A stretch of DNA of 23,930 nucleotides from an uncultured Actinomyces sp. Its GTDB lineage: Bacteria; Actinomycetota; Actinomycetes; Actinomycetales; Actinomycetaceae. Made by a program: the position numbers and the translations under genes. Location of the stretch: positions 1 through 23,930 of the forward strand of contig CACYEE010000028.1 in NCBI GenBank assembly GCA_902773415.1. The letters run 5' to 3'. This document shows, piece by piece, positions 7,585 to 13,632 of this stretch; within the stretch, counting starts at the first letter, position 1; each line of letters opens with the position of its first letter. Below the pieces are notes generated by a model, which saw only the letters and a program-made list of their open reading frames with translations, was not told the DNA's origin and did not search any database.

Positions 7585-8763
7585 ATGACCGATGCCGCGC
7601 AGTGGTTCCGCCCGGAGGTTCTTTCCCTTCCGGCCTACGTGCCGGGCGGGGTGGTAAGCGACCCGGAGGTCGTGAAGGTCGCCTCGAACGAGAACCCGTT
7701 CCCTCCGCTCAAGCAGGTGCAGGCGGCGATTGCGTCCGTCTCGGGTTCGGCGAACCGGTACCCGGACATGGCCGCGCGCAGGCTTGTTGCGGACATTGCG
7801 GCGTTCCACGGGTGGGATGCGGCGGGGATCGTTGTGGGCAACGGGTCGACGGCGATCATCGAGAAGGTGCTGCATGCTGTTGTAGGTTCGCCTTCGGGCG
7901 GGACTGGCGGCACGGGCGACGCTCGGTTGCGCGCCGATGGGGCGAGCGGCGGCGTTTGCGAGGGCGTGGCGGACGCGCGGTTCGGCAGCGCGGCGGGTCT
8001 GCGACGCGAGGTCGTGTACCCGTGGAGGTCTTTCGAGGCGTATCCGATTGCGGTTCAGGCCGCCGGCGGGGTGTCGGTGCAGGTTCCGCTCGCCGGTTCG
8101 GGCGCCCACGACCTTCCTGCGATGGCGGCTGCGGTCGGTCCCGACACGGCGGCGGTGATTCTGTGTTCTCCGAACAATCCGACGGGCGTTGCCCTCGCGC
8201 ATGCGGAGGTTGCGGGTTTCCTCGAGCAGGTTCCGGTTTCGGTTCCGGTGCTCCTTGACGAGGCGTACATCGATTTCGTGCGGATGGACGACGCGGTGCG
8301 TTCGCGCGAGCTTCTTGAGGCGCATCCGAATCTTGTCGTGCTGCGGACCTTTTCGAAGGCCTACGGACTTGCGGGCCTTCGGGTCGGCTATGCGTTGTGT
8401 TCGCCGGAGCTTGCTGGTCCGCTCAATGCGATCATGACTCCCTTCGGGGTCAATTCCCTGGCCCAGGCCGCGGCCCGTGCGGCCTTGGCCTCCCGGGTTC
8501 AGGTGCGCCGGAACGTCGAGTGGATCGTGGCGGAGCGGGAGCGCCTGGCTCGTGGCGTGGCGACGCTGGGGGTGGAGATTCCGGCGTCGCAGGCGAATTT
8601 CGTGTGGTTTGCGACGGGCGGCGATTCGGCGCGCTTCGCCGAGCTGTGCGAGGCGCAGAAGCTGAGGGTCCGGCGTTTTGGCGACGAAGGCGTGCGGGTT
8701 TCCGTCGGCGAGCGTTCGGGGACCGACCGTCTGCTTCGCGCGCTTGGGGCTTTCGTGGCCTGA
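7585..8763 (+). CDS. hisC: Histidinol-phosphate / aromatic aminotransferase (HisC family)
   Basis: 392-aa class I/II PLP aminotransferase. Key elements: NENPFPP near residue 33, VVGNGST (PLP phosphate loop), SPNNPTG (195-201), LLDEAYIDF (223-231, Asp225 and Tyr228) and TFSKAYGLAGLRVGY with the Schiff-base Lys258. HisC makes L-histidinol phosphate from imidazole-acetol phosphate and glutamate; in actinobacteria close relatives act mainly on aromatic keto acids (Pat), and the sequence does not settle which. No other his gene is nearby. An unusual Gly/Ala/Arg-rich insertion (about 102-140) lies between HAVVG and VVYPWRSFEAYP, where most homologues have a few residues. AGGAG lies ~6 nt before the ATG; 45 nt separate it from the previous gene, suggesting co-transcription. 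Confidence 0.88.
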   Translation: MTDAAQWFRPEVLSLPAYVPGGVVSDPEVVKVASNENPFPPLKQVQAAIASVSGSANRYPDMAARRLVADIAAFHGWDAAGIVVGNGSTAIIEKVLHAVVGSPSGGTGGTGDARLRADGASGGVCEGVADARFGSAAGLRREVVYPWRSFEAYPIAVQAAGGVSVQVPLAGSGAHDLPAMAAAVGPDTAAVILCSPNNPTGVALAHAEVAGFLEQVPVSVPVLLDEAYIDFVRMDDAVRSRELLEAHPNLVVLRTFSKAYGLAGLRVGYALCSPELAGPLNAIMTPFGVNSLAQAAARAALASRVQVRRNVEWIVAERERLARGVATLGVEIPASQANFVWFATGGDSARFAELCEAQKLRVRRFGDEGVRVSVGERSGTDRLLRALGAFVA

Positions 8764-8776
8764 CCTCCGCCTGTAC

Positions 8777-8834
8777 GAATCGGGGAGGGGGTCGTTCTTG
8801 TTCGTTTGAGCGAAAACCGCCCCGTCCCCGAATT
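8777..8834. repeat. Hairpin element, family C copy 2 (3' of hisC)
   Basis: Arms GAATCGGGGAGGGG (8777-8790) and CCCCGTCCCCGAATT (8820-8834) pair with small imperfections. The centre holds TTCGTTTGAGCGAA, itself nearly palindromic. It begins 14 nt after the hisC stop, so a terminator role is likely. The rest of the gap to 8933 contains only a possible TAAAAT -10 at 8870-8875. Confidence 0.65.
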
Positions 8835-8933
8835 GATTCAATGTTCCACCTGTCGCCGTCGCCTCCCGTAAAATAGGCGGTTGAAAACAAAACAGGGTGC
8901 CGGCGAGCGAGCGCCCGCGCATAGTCAGGAAGA

Positions 8934-9728
8934 ATGATGAGGACCTTCACCAAACACGGCCATGCCGACTCGATCGCCTTTGAAGCCGCCGGTCTTCGCG
9001 CCCTCAAGGAAGCCGAAACGGACGGCGGCGGCGCCCGCGTCGCCACCGTTGTGCAGGCGACGGAATCGCTCATCGAAACGGAATTCATCAACGTCGTCGA
9101 GCCGACAAAGGAAGCGGCATGGGAGTTCGGCCGCAGGCTTGCGGCGACGCACGCCCACTGCCCCGCCGACGAGAGGGTATTCGGCCAGGCCCCCGAAGGG
9201 GCGGCGGTCGGGAAGATGGGCCAGGCTCCGCTCGCGCTTGTCCCGGCCGGTTCGCCTTCGCGTTCCTGGGGCGAGTTCTATGCCGAAGACCGGATTCTGC
9301 CGTACATTCCTGCGGCGCTCAAGAACGGTTCGATGCCGACGTACGGCGTCGACGTGATCGAGACCCTGTGCGAGCGCCTTCGCGACGGCGTGTTCGACGT
9401 CCCCCAGCCGAAAATGGTCGAGTCGGAGGCGGCGCTTCTGCACGGAGACCTGTGGTCGGGCAATCTCGTATGGAGCGACGACGGCGTGACGCTCATCGAC
9501 CCGGCCTGCCACGGGGGCCACGCCGAATCCGACCTCGCCCAGCTCACCGTGTTCGGCGCGCCCTTCAGCCAGGACATCTACGATGGCTACGACGAGGTCT
9601 CGCATCTGGCCGATGGCTGGCAGGAGCGCATCGCCCTGCACCGTCTCCACATGGTGATGGTCCATGCCGCGATCTACGGTGGCGAATACGGTTCGGCCGC
9701 AATCATCACCGCTTCGATGTACTGCTGA
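8934..9728 (+). CDS. Fructosamine kinase / ketosamine-3-kinase family protein
   Basis: 264-aa protein with the aminoglycoside-phosphotransferase-like kinase fold. Clear markers: SWGEFYAEDRILPY, the catalytic loop HGDLWSGN (170-177, Asp172) and the metal-binding segment IDPACHGGHAESDLA (from residue 188, Asp189). The C-terminal helix HRLHMVMVHAAIYGG is typical of the family. These kinases phosphorylate sugar adducts of lysine (fructosamines or ribulosamines), destabilising them and repairing glycated proteins. Length is a little below the usual ~280-300 aa, and the N-lobe is divergent. There are two consecutive ATGs; AGGAAG at 8927-8932 suits either. Probably monocistronic: a strong hairpin begins 2 nt after the stop. 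Confidence 0.85.
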   Translation: MMRTFTKHGHADSIAFEAAGLRALKEAETDGGGARVATVVQATESLIETEFINVVEPTKEAAWEFGRRLAATHAHCPADERVFGQAPEGAAVGKMGQAPLALVPAGSPSRSWGEFYAEDRILPYIPAALKNGSMPTYGVDVIETLCERLRDGVFDVPQPKMVESEAALLHGDLWSGNLVWSDDGVTLIDPACHGGHAESDLAQLTVFGAPFSQDIYDGYDEVSHLADGWQERIALHRLHMVMVHAAIYGGEYGSAAIITASMYC

Positions 9729-9729
9729 G

Positions 9730-9770
9730 CGCCCCTCCCGTTTGGGGCCCGTCCCCAAACGGGAGGGGCG
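9730..9770. repeat. 18-bp perfect hairpin, family B, at the end of the fructosamine kinase gene
   Basis: Arms CGCCCCTCCCGTTTGGGG (9730-9747) and CCCCAAACGGGAGGGGCG (9753-9770) are perfectly complementary with a CCCGT loop. It starts 2 nt after the stop codon and very likely works as a terminator, although no T-run follows. Thirteen bases of the arm (CTCCCGTTTGGGG) are shared with the palindrome inside the gene at 20465-20495. Confidence 0.8.
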
Positions 9771-9837
9771 ACGCCCGGCCGCGGCGCATGACACAATGGG
9801 CACGTCCCGCCTCGACCCGGATCGAACAGGAAGCCCG

Positions 9838-11265
9838 ATGAATTCCTTCGCCACGCTCAACCCGCCCGTCGCCCTCGGCCCCCTCGACGGACGCTACCGG
9901 CGCATCGCAGCGCCCCTGGCCGACTACCTCTCCGAAGCCGCGCTCAACCGGGCCCGCGTGCGCATCGAAATCGAATGGCTCATCCACGTCGCCGCCTCCG
10001 GCGCCCTGCCCGGCTGCCCCCGACTCGCCGACGCCGACATCGCCTACCTGCGTGCCATCCCCGAAGAGTTCGGAGCCGGCGACATCGCCGAAATCGCCGA
10101 CATCGAAGCCGAAACCCGCCACGACGTCAAAGCCGTCGAATATTACCTCAAGCGTCGCCTCGACTCCGCGCCCCAAACCCTCGGCGCCGTCACCGTACTC
10201 CCCCGGATGCACGAAATCGTCCACATTTTCGCCACCTCCGAAGACATCAACAACCTCGCCTACTCCACCGGAATCAAGTCCGCCGTCACCCTCGTATGGC
10301 TCCCCGCCGCCCGCACCCTCCGCGAACTCGTGCGCCGCCTCGCCCATGCCGAAGCCGACACCCCCATGCTCGCCCGCACCCACGGCCAAAGCGCCACCCC
10401 CACCACCGTGGGCAAGGAACTCGCCGTATTCGCCGCCCGCATGGACCGCCAGCTCCGGCGCATCGAGAACGCCGACTGCTTCGGCAAATTCAACGGTGCC
10501 ACCGGAACCTTCGGCGCCCACGCCGTCGCCATCCCCGACGCCGACTGGCCGGAAATCTCCCGCAGCTTCGTCGAAAGCCTCGGCCTCGACTGGAACCCGC
10601 TGACCACCCAGATCGAACCGCACGACTGGCAAGCCGACCTGTACTCCGACATCGCCCACTTCAACCGAATCGCCCACAACCTCGCCACCGACATGTGGAC
10701 CTACATTTCGATGGGCTACTTTCGCCAGAAGCTCTCCGCCCAAGGCTCCACCGGCTCCTCCACGATGCCGCACAAGGTCAACCCGATCCGTTTCGAGAAC
10801 GCCGAAGCGAACTTCGAGATTTCCTCCTCGCTGCTCGCCACGCTCGCCGAAACGCTCGTGACCACGCGAATGCAGCGCGACCTCACCGATTCCTCGACCC
10901 AGCGCAACATCGGAATCGCGCTCGGCCATTCGCTGCTCGCCATCGACAACCTCACGCGCGGCATGCGCGGTGTCGAGCCGAACCCCGACCGGCTCTTGGC
11001 CGACCTCGACACGGCTTGGGAAGTGCTGGCCGAACCGATCCAGCAGGCCATGCGCGCCGCCGCGACTGCCGGGGCGACGGGGATGGCGAACCCGTATGAG
11101 CGCCTCAAGGAACTCACGCGCGGGCGCGCCGTCACCGCCGCGACAATGCGCGAATTCATCGGAACCCTCGGGCTTCCCTCCGAGGTCGAGGCACGCCTGG
11201 CCGCGCTCACGCCCGCCGGGTACACGGGGCTTGCGGGCCGGCTCGTGCGCGACTTCCTTTCCTGA
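9838..11265 (+). CDS. purB: Adenylosuccinate lyase
   Basis: 475-aa fumarase/aspartase-superfamily enzyme. It cleaves SAICAR to AICAR and adenylosuccinate to AMP, releasing fumarate, in de novo purine synthesis. The opening LGPLDGRYRR, the THGQSATPTTVGKE segment (His182) and the flexible signature loop GSSTMPHKVNPIRFENAE (from residue 306, with the catalytic Ser) identify it. Length and N-terminus match the E. coli-type PurB rather than the shorter Bacillus-type enzyme. The ATG is chosen because AACAGGAAG lies ~6 nt upstream and the conserved N-terminus begins there; an earlier in-frame Met would run through the hairpin at 9730-9770. Wobble bases are nearly all C in the first two thirds and shift towards G near the end. 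Confidence 0.96.
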   Translation: MNSFATLNPPVALGPLDGRYRRIAAPLADYLSEAALNRARVRIEIEWLIHVAASGALPGCPRLADADIAYLRAIPEEFGAGDIAEIADIEAETRHDVKAVEYYLKRRLDSAPQTLGAVTVLPRMHEIVHIFATSEDINNLAYSTGIKSAVTLVWLPAARTLRELVRRLAHAEADTPMLARTHGQSATPTTVGKELAVFAARMDRQLRRIENADCFGKFNGATGTFGAHAVAIPDADWPEISRSFVESLGLDWNPLTTQIEPHDWQADLYSDIAHFNRIAHNLATDMWTYISMGYFRQKLSAQGSTGSSTMPHKVNPIRFENAEANFEISSSLLATLAETLVTTRMQRDLTDSSTQRNIGIALGHSLLAIDNLTRGMRGVEPNPDRLLADLDTAWEVLAEPIQQAMRAAATAGATGMANPYERLKELTRGRAVTAATMREFIGTLGLPSEVEARLAALTPAGYTGLAGRLVRDFLS

Positions 11266-11297
11266 GGAGCCCCGGGCAGATCAGCGCCCCGGCGTCG

Positions 11298-11475
11298 CCC
11301 CGCACGCAAGCGGCAAGTCCGCCGGTCCACGGCCCGATGACAAACCTGCGCAAATCGCTCATGTCCGGCCCGGCACCGGCATCGTCTCGCGCCCTCCGCC
11401 CCGCCCCGCACGCAACCCGGCACCGGAATCGCAACCGGCACCGCACGCAACCCGGCCCCGCATGCAACCGGCCCG
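11298..11475. repeat. Degenerate short direct repeats (CCGCACGCAACCCGGC type)
   Basis: The gap between purB and the next gene holds several copies of a ~16-bp motif: CCGCACGCAACCCGGC at about 11406-11421, again near 11441-11456, and diverged forms near 11299, 11428 and 11458-11473. It looks like low-complexity slippage DNA. I see no gene in this 278-nt gap. Confidence 0.5.
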
Positions 11476-11505
11476 ATGTCCTACGCGCACAGACCCGAAC
11501 AGGAC

Positions 11506-11511
11506 TAGGCT
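11506..11511 (+). promoter_or_regulatory. Possible -10 for the 492-aa gene
   Basis: TAGGCT fits TANNNT and sits 32 nt before the GTG, with GAAGGAGA (11531-11538) as the ribosome binding site. No convincing -35 is visible. Confidence 0.35.
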
Positions 11512-11543
11512 GGGCACAGAAAGACCCGCCGAAGGAGACCCAC

Positions 11544-13022
11544 GTGAGCATCACCTACGCACTGCCTCTGACACCCGTCCAGGCCGACCGCCACCTCGAA
11601 GAAGGCCGCGACCTTGCCGCAGGATTCGCCATCGACCTCGCCCAGATCGAAGGCGTCACGAAAGTCGCCGACTTCATCAGCCTGTTCAACCTCGCCATCC
11701 CCGGCACCCCCTTCGCCGCCGACCGCCCCATCGACATCCTCGAAATGCCCGCCAACCCGTACATGCAGGTCCGCAACGCCGTCGGCCCGCTCGACCCGCG
11801 TTCCATCTTCGGCGGAATCATCGAGTTCCCGCCCTTCACCGGGTCCGGTCTTGTGCGCGGCGGCGGAGTGAGCGCCGACCTGCTGTGGCTCGAACCGACC
11901 CGCGTCTCCGTCGGTTCGAGAATCGTCCGCTACTATCCCGGCAATCCCGAACCGCAGGTGCGGGCCATCTACCACGGCGTCACGTGGGGCTGGGAGAACA
12001 CGAAGACCGGAGTGTTCAAGGCCTACGAGCCGTCGAACCTCATCGGCCCGGCGATTCGGCGCGACTGGGGCGAACTGTCCGTCGACCTCGAAATCGGGGC
12101 CGGCGGCACGCCGGTGGCGGTTCAGATGGTCTCGCCGGTCAAGCCCGAGCAGGAGGAAGGCTTCGAGCTTGTCGAGTCCGGGTTCTGGGCGAAGCGGATC
12201 GCATGGGACGATTCGCTCCAGGTGTTCGAGCCGTATGCCGCGGTGAAGGTGAACGGGGTTCCGGCGCGTGCGGTGCGGACGATGCGCGACGACGAAGGCA
12301 ACGCCTTCGCCCTGTGCATCGCGGAGCTGCTGGACATGCCGCTTGTTCTCGAACGCGGGTTTGGCCGGTTGAGCATGGCGGTTGCGGAGGCCGTGGTGCC
12401 GCTCGACCGGATCGAGGCGCGGATCATGCCGCTGACGATTACGGACTACGACGTGTCGGACAGGGAGGCCGTGACCCTCAAGGACGAGCCGCGCGAGGAT
12501 CTTGACCGAATTGCCACGCATCTGCATCTTCTTCTTGATGCCGTGGCCGAAAAGCCGTGGCTGAAAGCGGCGGTGCAGGTGCAGCTTGTTGGCGATTCGG
12601 TTGCGGCGACGGGCGTGACGGTTGCGGCGACGGAGGAGGGGGATCCCGACCCTGCGGACCTGCCGTTTGTTCCGAACGCTATCGGCGCGTTTGCGACGTG
12701 GCTCAAGCGCACCAATGTGATTCGGGGCGAGGGGGCACCGCTGTCGATTCTCTTCGAGATCGACAAGCAGGCGAACCAGGTGAACATCACGCCGAACTAT
12801 CTGAGCGAACCGGATTTCGCCGATTTGGCGAGTGCGGAGGATTGGCGGGCGGAGCTTTCGCGCTACCCGCGCGCGCAGGACAAGGTTCCTGCGTGGATGA
12901 AGGAGCGCGCCGCGGGTTCGCGGGGCGCGGGCGGTGACGCGGGCGGTGCGGACGACGACGGAGCGCGCGACGAAAGCGGTGCGGGTTCCCCGGATTCGGC
13001 GTCGGAGGGCGACGCGCGGTAG
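11544..13022 (+). CDS. Uncharacterised 492-aa protein
   Basis: I do not recognise this protein. The GTG start follows GAAGGAGA by 5 nt. No signal peptide or membrane helix is evident, so it is probably cytoplasmic. The first half is rich in beta-prone, Gly/Pro-containing segments (e.g. GGIIEFPPFTGSGLVRGG, HGVTWGWENTKTGVFKAYEP). The second half has mixed helices (DLDRIATHLHLLLDAVAEKPW). Near the C-terminus are LSILFEIDKQANQVNITPNY and ELSRYPRAQDKVPAWM, the latter faintly like the end of YezG/DUF600-type immunity proteins; that likeness is weak and may be chance. The last ~40 residues are an Ala/Gly/Asp-rich tail. Coding is well supported by composition, RBS and a dedicated hairpin after the stop. 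Wobble use moves strikingly from A/C early to G/T late. Confidence 0.8.
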   Translation: MSITYALPLTPVQADRHLEEGRDLAAGFAIDLAQIEGVTKVADFISLFNLAIPGTPFAADRPIDILEMPANPYMQVRNAVGPLDPRSIFGGIIEFPPFTGSGLVRGGGVSADLLWLEPTRVSVGSRIVRYYPGNPEPQVRAIYHGVTWGWENTKTGVFKAYEPSNLIGPAIRRDWGELSVDLEIGAGGTPVAVQMVSPVKPEQEEGFELVESGFWAKRIAWDDSLQVFEPYAAVKVNGVPARAVRTMRDDEGNAFALCIAELLDMPLVLERGFGRLSMAVAEAVVPLDRIEARIMPLTITDYDVSDREAVTLKDEPREDLDRIATHLHLLLDAVAEKPWLKAAVQVQLVGDSVAATGVTVAATEEGDPDPADLPFVPNAIGAFATWLKRTNVIRGEGAPLSILFEIDKQANQVNITPNYLSEPDFADLASAEDWRAELSRYPRAQDKVPAWMKERAAGSRGAGGDAGGADDDGARDESGAGSPDSASEGDAR

Positions 13023-13036
13023 CGGCACGCCCGGGC

Positions 13037-13087
13037 GGGCGTCGAGCGTATCAAAGGGGTCAGACCCCTTTGATACGCTCGACGCCC
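13037..13087. repeat. 51-bp perfect palindrome, family A
   Basis: Two 25-nt arms (13037-13061 and 13063-13087) are exactly complementary around a single A. The inner part is the family A core CGTATCAAAGGGGTC. The outer 10 bp (GGGCGTCGAG and its complement) are unique to this locus yet also perfectly paired. It lies 15 nt after the previous stop codon. It may terminate that transcript; no T-run follows. Confidence 0.9.
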
Positions 13088-13148
13088 CGGCCATGCGGAG
13101 TCCGGCGGCGCGGAATAATTCGGGCCGCTGCGGGGTTAGGGTTGTCGC

Positions 13149-13154
13149 TACGTT
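13149..13154 (+). promoter_or_regulatory. Possible -10 for copZ-like gene
   Basis: TACGTT ends 6 nt before an ATG at 13161, again the leaderless spacing. A second in-frame ATG at 13179 has GAAAGGA upstream. The two signals favour different starts. Confidence 0.3.
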
Positions 13155-13178
13155 TTTTCGATGGAAAGGATTGACCTG

Positions 13179-13397
13179 ATGGCTATTTCGCTTGAGGTTT
13201 CCGGAATGACATGCTACCATTGCGAAACGCATGTGAAGAACGAGCTGATGGCCCTCGCCGGCGTGTCCGGCGTCGAGGTGGAGCTGAATCCGAAGGGCCT
13301 GTCGAAGGTGAAGGTCGACGGAGAGGCCTCCGATGCGGAGATTCGCGAAGCGATCGACGAGGCGGGCGACTACACGCTCGAATCGATTTCGCGCTGA
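13179..13397 (+). CDS. copZ: Heavy-metal-associated (HMA) copper chaperone, CopZ-like
   Basis: 72-aa single HMA domain with the metal site GMTCYHCETHV (CxxC near residues 11-14) and the usual beta-alpha-beta-beta-alpha-beta pattern. Such proteins carry Cu(I) in the cytoplasm and pass it to CopA, encoded about 235 nt downstream. His in place of the more common Ala/Ser between the Cys is worth noting. I prefer the ATG at 13179 because GAAAGGA precedes it and the conserved domain starts directly there; a start at 13161 would add MERIDL and would fit a leaderless message. A strong hairpin with a T-run lies between this gene and copA, so the two may be transcribed separately. Confidence 0.88.
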   Translation: MAISLEVSGMTCYHCETHVKNELMALAGVSGVEVELNPKGLSKVKVDGEASDAEIREAIDEAGDYTLESISR

Positions 13398-13411
13398 CCT
13401 GCCAGCCGGGG

Positions 13412-13449
13412 CCGTCTCGCAAGGGCGTGCCCGCCCGGGCGAGGGACGG
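13412..13449. repeat. Imperfect GACGG hairpin after copZ
   Basis: CCGTCTCGC (13412-13420) pairs with GCGAGGGACGG (13439-13449) with a 2-nt bulge around a GGGCG/CGCCC inner stem. The GAGGGACGGGG-like text resembles the family C arms, but the AT-rich apex is missing. It may be a decayed copy. Confidence 0.3.
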
Positions 13450-13459
13450 GGACGGACCA

Positions 13460-13501
13460 GGTGAGATTCGGGGACGGTCCCCGAATCTCACCCTGCTTTT
13501 T
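13460..13501 (+). terminator. Rho-independent terminator made from a family B palindrome, after copZ
   Basis: Arms GGTGAGATTCGGGGAC (13460-13475) and GTCCCCGAATCTCACC (13477-13492) pair perfectly around one G; in RNA the innermost bases would open to form the loop. CTGC and five Ts (13497-13501) follow. This is the only family member seen here with a classical T-tract. It would end the copZ-like transcript. Confidence 0.65.
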
Positions 13502-13521
13502 CACCTGCGCAAACAGCCGAG

Positions 13522-13595
13522 GCGGGAGCCGCAACAACGTGCCGACCTGCCCGGCCAAGCTCCACGTCGCCTTTCGAGGCGGCCCCGGCTCCCGC
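13522..13595 (+). promoter_or_regulatory. Long-range inverted repeat in the copA leader
   Basis: GCGGGAGCCG (13522-13531) and CGGCTCCCGC (13586-13595) are exact complements 54 nt apart. They lie upstream of the copA RBS (AGAAGGAG near 13620), which itself sits in a CCTTCAAGAAGG palindrome. A structured leader that gates copA translation or transcription is possible. Alternatively this is chance in GC-rich DNA. Confidence 0.3.
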
Positions 13596-13632
13596 GTCTT
13601 CTCTAAAGCCTTCCCCTTCAAGAAGGAGTTCC

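Noticed and set aside
6586..8922. A 778-codon minus-strand frame opposite the membrane protein and hisC
   Set aside because: No recognisable motifs and Arg-rich composition; it mirrors two clearly coding plus-strand genes.
11505..13232. A 575-codon minus-strand frame opposite the 492-aa gene and copZ
   Set aside because: It reads through a 51-bp palindrome and across two plus-strand genes, with Arg/His-rich shadow composition.
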